A stretch of 64,000 nt of DNA from positions 201,730,086-201,794,085 of the forward strand of contig CM022302.1 of the NCBI GenBank assembly GCA_011799875.1, given 5' to 3'. This DNA comes from Thinopyrum elongatum. Its lineage: Eukaryota; Streptophyta; Magnoliopsida; Poales; Poaceae. This document shows, piece by piece, positions 23,933-34,573 of this stretch. The notes below the pieces were generated by a model. It saw only the letters and a list, made by a program, of their open reading frames with translations. It was not told the DNA's origin and searched no databases. A program made the position numbers and the translations under genes. Within the stretch, counting starts at the first letter, position 1, and every line of letters starts with the position of its first letter.

Positions 23933-25850
23933 ATGAGGATGCCGCCGAAGTGCCCCATCGGAGGGAGTGGCGACGGCGGGGCTGCTAAAGCACAGGAGCA
24001 CGGCATGAATATGGAGACAGAGGTTTCCATCGCCGCCGACGAGGTGGAGAACGAGGCTGCCAACAAGCGGAGGCGGGTCGAGCAAGAAGCGCAAGCAACT
24101 CCAGCAATCCTAAACTTCATCAGCAGCCTCCCTGATGATATGTTGACAGTCATCAGATCCCTCCTCCCAATCAAATATGGGGCGCGGACAACCACCCTTT
24201 CCCGGTGGTGGCGCCCCCTATGGCTCTCCACCCCTCTTGACCTCCTCGACGCCCACGAGCTCTGCCATGGCTATCGCAAAAGCTTGGATGCATTCTCCCA
24301 GATCCTCGGCAGTCACCACGGCCCAATCAGAGGACTTATCACAGGCAAGTTCCATTCCAACGACAAGGACCGAGCCAAGCTTAACGAGTGGTTTCGATCC
24401 CCCGCCCTTGATCAGCTCGAGGAGCTCAGTTTTAATGATGGACATATGTGCTCACTGCCAACGTCCGCACTCCGCTTCGCGCCCACGCTGCGCCTCGCCA
24501 AGTTCATGAACTGCCATTCCCCGCCCCTTAATGACGCGCCCACTCTTTTTCTACCATGACTGAAGCACCTCGAGCTCGTCGCCGTCTGCATCCCAAAGGA
24601 TGGCATGGAGCGCCTGCTCCGCGGCTGTACTGCACTCGAGTTCCTTCGTCTTCAGGCGATGAATTGGTCGAGTAGCTTCCACATCACCTCCATGACTCTC
24701 CGGACTATTTATGTGTGTTGCTGGTGCTGCAACGAGAGATCACAAAAGGTGGACCACAATATGGTCATTGAGGACACACCTTCACTTGAGAGATTACTTG
24801 TCCTTGATCAACAAGGTCCAACAAGAATCAATGTCATTTCTGCGCCGAAATTGACAGTGGTGGGCTACTTGTCTGTCAAATACTTTCAGGTACAACAGTC
24901 TCCTTCTACCTCTCCTTCTTGATATCAACATTATTTCTAATTTTGAAGATGTATGTTTGTCTGTCATCCAGAAAAGCTTCACCCAGATTTTGCGGACAGT
25001 GAAGGTATTGGCACTAGAATCTATCGGCCCCAACCTGGACCAAGTTGTCAGTTTCCTGAGATGCTTTCCATGCCTGAAGAAGCTGTATATCGAGGTGATG
25101 TTCCTTTCCTGTTAAATGTTAACCATAAGGGAGTTCAATTTTTGGCACCTTTTCCCAAGTTTACAATGGCAATGTACTACGATTTTTGAAGGAATTTTGG
25201 AGGATTTCAGGACATACACCCCCACCCCATATTGGTTGCTTGATTCATATGGTTACAATCCATAAGCATTTCTCCTTTGGATTCATCTGTACTAGTTTTC
25301 TTAGGGAATTTTTCATCCACTCCAACCTCTTGTGAAGAAGGTTACATTTTTCTAGATTGTAATCAAATGCCCATGTTAATCATGTCAGATCGAAGATGCA
25401 TGGCATGTTGGTGCATTTTACAAATCCTGCAAACCAAATAGGCCTGTAGTAGTGCTCAAAACTGCATGTAGGCACTAACACGTTATCTTCTTTTGCAGAT
25501 AATAATAGGCCCGGTGGTGGATAATGTTTATAATGACGATCACATCGAATGCCTGGATCTGCATCTCTCAAAAATTACTTTGAACTCCTACCGAGGGACC
25601 TTACCAGAGATTATATTCGCCAGGTTCTTTGTTGCCAGAGCAAGGGTGCTGAAGGTAATGAGGTTGAACATGCATTTAAATAGGAAATATGAATGGTTTG
25701 TTAATCAAAGCCGGCAGCTACTGCAGAATGGAAGAGGCTAAAAAAAAGTTAAACTTCGTATTGGAACTGCATATGACAGAGTGATTGGAAGTCATTGTGT
25801 CAATGCCATACATGACTTGTCAGCGGCTGATCCCTTTGCAAAAGTGACGA
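23933..25850 (+). pseudogene. F-box/FBD (LRR-like) protein pseudogene, copy 1
   Basis: Start ATG 23933 or 23939 (MPPKCPIGGSG). The F-box is at about residues 60-105 (SSLPDDMLTVIRSLLPI, then ARTTTLSRWWRPLW). Such proteins are substrate receptors of SCF ubiquitin ligases. Leucine-rich-like segments follow. A TGA at 24557-24559 replaces the CAA of copy 2. Near 24880 a short deletion removes residues kept in copy 2. An intron is likely at 25088-25498 (donor in CGAGGTGATG, acceptor TTTTGCAG). The last exon encodes an FBD-like region (HIECLDLHLSKITLNSYRG) with a TAA at 25739-25741 before the expected end ADPFAK near 25842. Confidence 0.82.
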
Positions 25851-26138
25851 GGTTTCAAAACCGGCCTTACTATTTGTATTTTTAGTTTGAACCTCTCTTA
25901 TAGCCATGTTCAGCTGATCAGCATGGGCGTTTGCAGCTGAATGAGCTGAATTTCATTTCTAATATCAGTTTGAACCTTGTAATCTTCGAATTTGAGCCAT
26001 GTAACTCTGGAATTTGAACCTTGTAATATTTCGGGCTTTTGTGGTACAATCGTTGAAATGGCATCGTATGAGACTCGTATATTGGTAGTACTATTTTGTC
26101 CTTAATATGCAATAGAGTTAGATTTTATTAACCATTCA

Positions 26139-26205
26139 TGACCAGGGATCCAGCCGGAAGCAGAGCAATGGCAAACGTTGTTGCAACAAGATGTAGATAT
26201 GCTCG
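26139..26205 (+). pseudogene. 3' remnant of a third exonuclease-like gene
   Basis: From CCAGGGATCCAGCCGGAAGC onward this matches the last codons and tail of the gene ending at 33835. To its left the DNA matches the end of the F-box block (32500-32513). The intervening 1.27 kb, including the exonuclease coding region, is absent, so a deletion fused the two. Confidence 0.8.
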
Positions 26206-27043
26206 ATTCTCCTAGTTTAGTATGCATGTAATTGCTTATTTTCGTGTGTGGAAATATTATGTGTGTAGTCACTTATGTAATTGCATGCTTAATTTGGTTA
26301 TGCAATGCTGTTCTTATAAGTATATATGCCGATGTTCTGTAGACAGAGCATGTCACATCGCACACGGACCACACTAGGGAACCCGTCGGTCATGAATTCA
26401 TCAATCGCAGATGGTTGTATACCAGCAAGCGTTCGCCCACAACACACATGGCTTATTCCATCACAAACAGCTCGGGTGGATCTATTGTATGCCACGTATC
26501 GCACACGCAACTCTAATCTGATTCGTGCTTGATGCCTCCAACATCGGTCGCACAGTTCGTCTTATTTGCCATGTATCACTGTGCCTGCCTCTGCTCGCGT
26601 CTCTAGGCACGCTCTACTCGCCGTTAGGAGCCACGACACGCTCTGCTCACGTCTGTCGGCATGCTCTCCCCGCGTACCTCCACGCGCTCGGCTTGTGGAC
26701 AACTTTTCCTTGCGTGTTCAACTGCTATATGCATATATTTGGTTGCTCGCCGTTGAGGCGACCGCGGAGCGCTCTTCTCGCGTCCCTGCGCGCGCGCTCT
26801 GCCAGCGGTTGGGGCCTGCACATGATCATGTTGGGGGCCCCATATGCATGCGGTTGCGCCGCGCGTGTCGCCATGATGCAGTTACGTGCGGCATGATGGA
26901 GTTACACGCTGCAATTTAGAACTGCCATCTGGGGGTGTGGATATTCCAGGCCGTTCGGCTTCCCCATTAATTCCCGCAGCCATTATAACCTTAGTCTCTT
27001 CAACCTCTCGATCTCGCCCCACAACACAACTAGCACACCCACG
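26206..27043. other. Exonuclease tail copy, then upstream region of exonuclease copy 1
   Basis: 26206-26550 resembles 33840-34470 and carries several [GA]TATCGCACAC / CATCGCACACGG words. 26560-27040 is GC-rich DNA resembling 32800-33075, with a TATAAC box at 26984-26989, 55 bp before the ATG. No other gene is supported. Confidence 0.6.
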
Positions 27044-27763
27044 ATGACACATACAAAGAGGATATCTAGCGGCGCTCCAATGGAGTTTGGCGAGCATAAA
27101 GTGGAGACCCACGTGAGGGAGACGGATCTCTTAGTGGTGTACATCATCGACCCGGCCATGGTAGACGACTACATCAACATCGTGGAGCAGTTGCTTGCTC
27201 GAGACAAGTACAAGGTGGTCGACATCGACCTCCAGTACACCGGCGGTCATCCCGACAAAGATTAGAAGGTTGCTGTCGCCTAGTTGTGCGTGCGCCATCA
27301 TGTCCTCATCTTCCACTACTGCATGGCCACAGAGCCTTGCGACCGTTTCGCCAGGTTTGTCAACAGCACCGACTACAAGTTCGCTACGGTGGAAACCTGC
27401 AACGATGTAAAGGTGCTCAAGGTTACGGGCTTGGCCTGCAAGAACCTTATCGAAATCTGTGACCACTACAGGGTCTGGGGCAACACGAAGAAGGACTCCT
27501 TGGTTGAACTTGCCTCGGCCATCATCGACCCCTACTACGAAAAGATGAAGCAGGATGCCAAGAGAACAAATCCCGTATCCTGACACGGGGCCTGGACGCG
27601 GCAACTGGATGAACCTCACCTCATGTTCACGGCCAAGAGCATGTACACATGCTACGAGATGCACAGGTGGATCATTGACATGAGGAACTGCCTCGTTACT
27701 GAAATCGACGAGGCCGGATCGAGCCACAAGCAAAGCAGTAGTGGCAAGCGTCCCAAGAAGTAG
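27044..27763 (+). pseudogene. 3'-5' exonuclease-like (RNase H-fold, WRN-exonuclease type) pseudogene, copy 1
   Basis: Single-exon frame of about 240 codons from ATG 27044 (MTHTKRISSGAP) to TAG 27761-27763. It resembles the plant family of short proteins with a Werner-type 3'-5' exonuclease fold: a VxVxIxD-like strand, then KYKVVDIDLQYTGG, where the family catalytic D-x-E reads DLQ here and DLE in copy 2. Later landmarks are HHVLIFHYCMAT, VKVLKVTGLACKNL, DPYYEKMK and MYTCYEMHRWI. Three in-frame stops occur: TAG 27263-27265, TAG 27281-27283 (shared with copy 2), and TGA 27581-27583 where copy 2 has TGG. The lost glutamate and three stops argue against activity. Confidence 0.8.
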
Positions 27764-27956
27764 ATGATGATCGTTTATCCTAGTTAATTATGCATGTAAT
27801 ATATAGTTGACTTTGGTGTGTGGAAATGTCATGTGTGTAGTAGCCACCTATGTAATTATGCATGTAATAGTTTACTTTGGTGTGTGCAAATGTCATGAGT
27901 GTAGTAGCCACCTATGTAATTGGATGTTTAATTTGGTTATGCAACCATGTCCTTAT

Positions 27957-27971
27957 AAGTGTGTGTGTGTG

Positions 27972-28058
<87 letters not shown>

Positions 28059-28060
28059 TG
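27957..28060. repeat. GT-AT-GT compound microsatellite
   Basis: A GT run, a long AT run (about 27973-28034) with one interruption, then a second GT run to 28058. It lies within the 3' tail of exonuclease copy 1, at a site where the other tail copies have only a short TATATAT, so it expanded after duplication. Confidence 0.95.
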
Positions 28061-28564
28061 TTGTTCTGTATGCAATCCCAACATACAACACACACGTCTT
28101 ATTAGCATCAATCGTCTGTGTTATTATCGTTCTTCGCACACATTTCTGATTACAGACCTGTTTGCCGCGTATCACACATATCTTGTTAAATTGAACCGTT
28201 TCTGTTCTCTTGGCTCAACGCAAACATTTCATCCGAGTGAACTATTTGCCCACTATCGCACACACCTGGATCTGGCTGACCGTTTCTTTTGTTCCGCCTA
28301 ATCACAAATAGTTCATCTGAGTGAACTGTATGCCGTATATCGCACATACCTTCATCTGGCTGCCTATTTCTGTTGTTCTGCCTCATCACAAACAGTTCAT
28401 TGTACTGAACCGTATGCCCCGCATCGCACACGCAACTAAAATCCAAACCGTGTTTGATGTGTACGCCATCGCAAACATTTTGCATCTTTTTTGACGGTTT
28501 TTTACATCACCGTTTGCGATTATTGCATCGCACACAGTTTCGTCGAAGAGTCTCTGATTGTAGT
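28061..28564 (-). mobile_element. CACTA-like terminus with subterminal repeats, copy 1
   Basis: Read on the minus strand, the segment starts CACTACAATCAGAGACTCTTC at 28564 and carries repeated GTGTGCGAT/TTGCGATG-type words every 50-80 bp. CACTA transposons have CACTA-starting terminal inverted repeats and dense subterminal short repeats, so this could be one element end. The opposite end is not identified, so the assignment is an inference. Confidence 0.5.
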
Positions 28565-29631
28565 GTCGCGTTAGATGTATGAAAGGGTTGTGTAATGTTT
28601 TAAACAACGAATTGGCGACTTTGATGTGGCACCTGCCTCACAAAATGACCAATCCCACAGGGTGGCTCATGACTCATAGTGTACTGCCAAACACCGCCCA
28701 GACGCACACAGACAACTACGATGCATGTTAAAATTTTCCGCGGTTAACATATGTTACCAAAGGAGGGACATTTTAATTTTGAAAAAAAAACCAAAGATCA
28801 TTAAGACGTTATGGTACATTGATTGATTTTATAGGGGTATAATGTGTACAAATCAAATTTGAGCTACATGCACATGTGACAGTGCACCTAAATGGATTGG
28901 AAAAACACGTGTGTGTCACTGGGGTGCATGTTTACTCCCCGTGCAAGAAATTTCAAACATTGAGAATATTGATTTATAAAATCTAGTAGTACATCCAAAA
29001 CTTAGTTGAAATTCATGAAACTTATCGTGTTGTCATATCGACACCAATACACACTGGTATTGTACTTTTTTGTCAAATTTGAGACAAGTTTTGATGTAAT
29101 TTTTATCTTCTTACAAACGGGAGATTATTAATAATTGGGAACCAATATCACAAACGGATTATTTATTCAAACCGTGGGTGTTGGACCAACAATGGATACG
29201 TGTCATGCTTCGGTTAAGCAATAAAGCGACAACATTAATCATCAAAATAGAAAAACAATATACGTGCCGCCACGTGTCCCGTGTGCCGTGCGAGCAGGCG
29301 TGAGTTGACGGGACGCATGCGAGCAGTCCACGCGCAGGCAGACCGGGAGGCATGTGTGCAGGTGTGTGAATTGACGGGAGGCGTGCTCGCTGCGCGGTGT
29401 CATCGGGAGGCGTGAGAGTAGCTGTGTGAAATGACGGTAGGCATGCTAGCAGTCCGCTGTGCAGGCTCATCGGGAGGCAAGCCAGTGGTTTGACCGCCGC
29501 CCGCCTCTCTCCCACTACTCCATATTGATGGCGCGCCTGAGCGGCTGGACCCCCCATCCTCGCCACAGACACAATCCTCTCTCTCCGCCTGCATCCTCGA
29601 TGCCGCTCTCAGTTCTCAAAGCCGTCAGTGT
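28565..29631. other. Upstream region of F-box copy 2
   Basis: Second copy of 22930-23932. Begins with the U-unit word ACTTTGATGTGGCACCTGCC and ends with a GC-rich degenerate tandem repeat at 29270-29490. No gene is supported. Confidence 0.65.
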
Positions 29632-32262
29632 ATGAGGATGCCGCCGAAGCGCCCCATCGGAGGGAGTGGCGACGCCGGGGCTGCTGAAGCACCGGAGCAC
29701 GGCGTGAAGATGGAGACAGAGGTTGCGGTCACTGCCGACGAGGTATCGCTGCACCTTGACGTCATCGACGGCGTCGTGCTTCCACAACCGGAGTTGGAGG
29801 TCCACACCGACTATGATGACGACTCGGGCGATGACTCCGACGACCACTTCGGCGACGACTCCGACGATGATGGACAACCGGTTAGTCATCTATACCCATT
29901 TATGTGTCAAATACATCCTAGGGTTTCTCTGGTTACTCCTGCCTCCCCCTTTTCGGAATAGAAATCCTATGGTTATATTCTCTCAATCCATGAAATTTGA
30001 GTAAGTTTCGTTAGATCCGTGTAGTGTATTGATTGTTTGAATGGTACAAATGATAAGTGATTAGTTGTTTCATCTGTGCAAATGATTTTTTGCTAATAAT
30101 CCGACTAGGGTTAGTGTTCATGCTAATAATTCCTAGCCAAGTCTTGACAATTGATTTTGAATGACCTACATATATGTTTGTGCCAATTTTTTGTCAAGAT
30201 TGGTCTATACATAGACGATTGTGCTTAAAAATTGAACCATATAATCTTTGGATATGTCTAAAAAAATAGCCATAAATTCCTAATCCTACTTTATGACATG
30301 TAAAAATTGATTTTATGCCAAATTTTGGCCACTGCCAAATGTTCGCTAGATATTAGTTTGTATTCCAAATTTGATGACACATTTTTTTACTATATGTATA
30401 GGTGGTATCTGACGATGTCGACAGCGAGGATGAAGATGGCCAGAGGAGGTACAAGAGGCAAATCCTCAGGGAGCTTTATGCGGGAATGCATAACAAGCGT
30501 ATCAACCTCCTCCCAATCAAATATGGGGCACGGACAACCGTCCTTTCCCGGCGTTGGCGCCCCCTATGGCACTCCACCCCTCTCGACCTCATCGACGCCC
30601 ACGAGCTCTGCCATGGTATCGCAAAAGCTTGGATGTGTTGTCCCAGATCCTCGACAGTCACCATGGCCCAATCAGAGGCCTTAGTATGGGCAAATTCCAT
30701 TCAACAGCAAGGACTAAGCCAAGCTTGACGAGTGGTTCCGATCCCTTGCCCTAGATCAACTCGAGGAGCTCAGTTTTAATGATGGGCATATGCGCTCGCT
30801 GCCAACATCCGCCCTCCGCCTTGTGCCCACGCTACGCCTCGCCAAGTTCATGAACTGCCATCCCCCCTTAATGACACGCCCGCTATTTTTCTACCACAAC
30901 TGAAGCACCTCGAGCTCGTCGCCGTCTGCATCCCAAAGGATGACATGGAGTGCCTGCTCCACGGCTGTACTGCACTCAAGTACCTTTGTCTTCAGGCGAT
31001 CAATGGGTTCAGTAGCTTCCACATCACCTCCATGACTCTCCGTACTATTTATGTGTGTTGCTGGTGCTGCAACAAGACATCACAAAAGGTGTACCATAGT
31101 ATGGTCATTGAGGACACACCTTCACTTGAGAGATTACTTGTAGTTGATCAAGAAGGTCCAACAAGAATAAATGTCATTTTTGCGCCGAAATTGACAGTGG
31201 CAGGCTACTCGTCTTCAAATACTCCAAACTTGTTATTGGATCCACACCCGTTCAGCTACAACAATCGCCTTCTACCTCTCCTTCTTGAAATTAACATTAT
31301 TTCTAATTTTGAAGATGTATGTTCATCTGTCATCCAGAAAATGATTCTGACAAGCTTGACCCCGAATCTGCGCACAGTGAAGGTCTTGGCACTAGAATCT
31401 ATCGGCCCCAACCTAGACCAAGTTGTCAGTTTCCTGAGATGCTTTCCGTGCCTGAAGAAGCTATATATCGAGGTGATATTCCTTTCCTGTTAAATGTTAA
31501 CCATAAGGGAGTTCAAATTTTTACACCTTTTCCCAAGTTTACAATGACAATGTACTATGATTTCAGAAGGAATTTTGGAGGATTTTAGTACATACATGTC
31601 CCCCCCATATTGGTTGTTTGATTCATATGGTTACAATCCATAAGCATCTCTCCTTTGGATTCATCTGTACTAGTTTTCTTAGGGAACTTTCATCCACTCC
31701 AACCTCTTGTGAAGAAGGCTACATTTTTTCTAGATTGTAATCAAATGCCTATGTTAATCATGTCGGATCGAAGATGGCATGTTAGTGCATTTTACAAATC
31801 CTGCAAACCAAATAGGCCTGTAGTAGTGTTCAAAACTGCATGTAGGCACTAACACATTTTCTTCTTTTGCAGATAAGATTAGGCCCGGTGGTGGATAATG
31901 TGATATAATATAACAATCACATCGAATGCCTAGATCTGCATCTCTTAGAAATTACTTTGAACTCCTACAGAGGGACCTTACCGGAGATTATATTCGCCAG
32001 GTTCTTTGTTGTCAGAGCAAGGGTGCTGAAGGTAATGAGGTTTGCCCTACATTTATTTAGCAAAAATGAATGGTTTGTTGATTAGCGCCGGCGGCAGCGG
32101 TAGAATGGAAAAGGCTATGAAAAAGCTGAATTTCATTTTGGAACTTCAGCTGACAGAGTAATCAGAAGCCATTGTGTCAAACCCATACATGAGTTGTTAG
32201 TGCGTGATCCCTTTGCAGAAATGATGTGGTTTCAAAACCAACCTTACAAGTGGTAATATTAG
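29632..32262 (+). pseudogene. F-box/FBD (LRR-like) protein pseudogene, copy 2
   Basis: Start ATG 29632 or 29638. After a leader shared with copy 1, an acidic Asp/Ser-rich segment (DDDSGDDSDDHFGDDS) runs to a possible donor at 29881 (CCG then GTTAGT). The next coding stretch begins near 30402 after an acceptor TATAG. It joins the F-box only from [21 protein letters not shown] onward, so the first F-box helix (SLPDDML in copy 1) is missing. A one-base deletion near 30616 and another near 30700 shift the frame. The LRR-like part is open from 30945 to about 31475. The last exon (from 31873) has an FBD-like region with TAA, TAG and other stops. Confidence 0.8.
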
Positions 32263-33078
32263 TTTGAACCTCTCTTATATCCATGTTCAGTTGATTAGCG
32301 CGGGCATTTGCAGCTGAATGAGCTGAATTTCATTTCTAATATCAGTTTGAACCTTGTGATCTTAGAATTTGAGCCATATAACTCTAGAATTTGAACCTTG
32401 TAATATTTCGGGCTTTTGTGGTACAATCATTGAAATGGCATCGTATGAGACTCGTATATTGGTAGTACTATTTTGACCTTAATATGCAGTTGACTTATAT
32501 TTTATTAACCATTCTCGAATGTTTCCCTTGTTGATCTCATAGCAAACGATTTGTATAGCTAACTCGACTGCGATCTTTGACATTATTTCACACAGTTGGT
32601 TTTCTTCAACCGTGTGCCCTGTAGAGGGCAGAATTAATTATCACACTCAAGTGTCCATCATCACCCTTCTGTGTAACTTTGACCTCATCAACCACGGGTA
32701 AACTTATGATCAAAGTCATTCCCCACACTTCATTTTTGCAAAGCTTTTTGCCCATAATGCCCATAATTTGCCCCTCTTCTAGCCGACAAGTGGCCAAACT
32801 AGGCGGGCGCGAAGCTTGCGCGGTTGTGCGTGGTAAACTGCGTGGTTGCGCGGGAACATGCTCCCCAACGATACATTTGGCACCTCTTCGAGCCCACGCG
32901 TGGTCAAACGAAACGCGTGTGGGGTGCTCAAGCGTGCACTAGAATCCTCCTCTATGAATGCGGTAACAAGACATGACGATTATAGGCCGGCCGACCCCCA
33001 TTTATTACAGCGGCCATTTAACCCTTGTGCCTCTTCAATCTTTCAATCACACCCCAGTATTGCAAGAAGCACACCCAC
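32263..33078. other. Spacer between F-box copy 2 and exonuclease copy 2
   Basis: 32263-32513 matches the 3' side of F-box copy 1. 32514-33078 is the segment deleted from the first block. It includes a GC-rich stretch around 32800-32940 resembling the region upstream of exonuclease copy 1. No gene is supported. Confidence 0.55.
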
Positions 33079-33835
33079 CATGACAAATTCTTAAAGGGTA
33101 TCCTGCGCGGCTCCAATGGTGCTCCGACCAGCTGCCGACGACTTGCAGCAGTTCACCATGCATGCCGTGGTGGACACCCACAGAAGGTTCACGGAGCTTT
33201 TGGTGGTGTACACCAATAACCCGGTCTCGGTGGAGCACCACATCCACATCATGGAGCTGTTGTTTGCTGAGGAGAAGTACAAGGTGATTGGGTTCGACCT
33301 CGAGTACACCCGCGCTCATGCCGGGTCTCGTCCCAAGGTCACCATCGCCTAGATGTGTGTGCACAATCACGTCCTTGTCTACCACTACTGCCTGGCCACG
33401 AGACCTTGTGAGCATTTCGCAAGGTTTGTCAATAACCCCCACTACATGTTCGCTACGGTGGACATCACCAACGATGTAAAGGTGCTCAAGAATTCGGGCA
33501 TCGCCTGCTAGAATCTTGTCGACATCCAGGGCCAATACAAGATCTGGGGCAGCAAGGAGCATGAGAAGGACTCACTAGTTCACCTCACCGAGGCCATCAA
33601 CGACCCCTACTACAGAGACATGAAGGATTCCTGCAACAAGGACAAGCGTGCTTGGCACTCGGCCTGGATGGAGAAACTCGACAAAACTCATGTCGTGTAC
33701 GCGGCCAAGGTGGCGTACACGAGCTACGAGATGTACAGGCGGATCATTGACATGAGGAAGTGCCTCCTTCCCCAAAACGGCCAGGGATCCAGCCAGAAGC
33801 AGAGCCATGGCAAGCATCGTCACAACAAGATGTAG
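33079..33835 (+). pseudogene. 3'-5' exonuclease-like (RNase H-fold) pseudogene, copy 2
   Basis: The ATG at 33079 meets a TAA four codons later, so the usable start is the in-frame ATG at 33116, equivalent to the second Met of copy 1. Landmarks: KYKVIGFDLEYTRAH (the D-x-E of the exonuclease active site is present), HNHVLVYHYCLAT, NDVKVLKNSGIAC, DPYYRDMK, AWHSAWMEKL and SYEMYRRIIDM. Stops: TAG 33350-33352, at the codon that is also TAG in copy 1, and TAG near 33509 where copy 1 has AAG. The C-terminus is basic (SQKQSHGKHRHNK). It would be nuclear or cytoplasmic; no targeting signal is visible. Confidence 0.82.
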
Positions 33836-33959
33836 ATGATTAGATGCTCATTTCTCCTAGTTTAGCATGCATGTAATTGCTTACTTTGGTGTGTGGAAAT
33901 GTTATGTGTGTAGTCACTTATGTAATTGTATGCTTAATTTGGTTATGCAATGTTGTTCT

Positions 33960-34565
33960 TATAAGTATATATGTTGATGATATGTTGACAGAGCAAATCA
34001 CATCGCACACGGACTAAACAATGGAACCCGTCGGTGATGTTTTCATCAATCACTCACAAGTGTATACCAGCAATCGTTTGCTCACAGCACACACAACTTG
34101 TTAACAGGAATCGTGTGTGTTGTTATCGGTCTTCCCACACATTTGTGATTACTAACCTGTTTGATGTGTATCACACACATCTTGTTAAGTTGAACCATAT
34201 CTGTTGTGTTGGCTAATCGCAAATAGTTCATCCGAGTGAACTGTATGCCGTATATCGCACACACCTTGATCTGGCTGACTGTTTTTGTTGTGTTACCTAA
34301 TCACAAACAATTCATCCGAGTGAACTATATGCTGCATATCGCACACACCTTCATCTGTCTGACTGTTTCTGCTATTATGCTCATCGGAAACAGTTCATTC
34401 GAGTGAACTGTATGCCACACATCGCACATGCAACTACAATCTGAATCGTGTTTGATGTCTCCGCCATCGCAAATGTTTTGTATCTTTTTTGACGGTTTTA
34501 TTACATCATCTTTTGTGATTAATGCATCGCACACAATTTTGTCGAAGGGTCTCTGATTGTAGTGT
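33960..34565 (-). mobile_element. CACTA-like terminus with subterminal repeats, copy 2
   Basis: Same organisation as 28061-28564: minus-strand CACTACAATCAGAGACC at 34565, then multiple GTGTGCGAT-type words. The three bases outside (tcg) and the following cgttag are identical in both copies, so the terminus and its flank were duplicated together with the genes. Confidence 0.5.
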
Positions 34566-34573
34566 CGCGTTAG

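Noticed and set aside
27807..28301. Open frame through the GT/AT microsatellite
   Set aside because: Dinucleotide repeats give open frames in several phases; content is YI and VC repeats.
15154..34573. CRISPR array or phage-type repeats
   Set aside because: Repeats are degenerate tandem units or microsatellites without regular spacers, and the DNA is plant.
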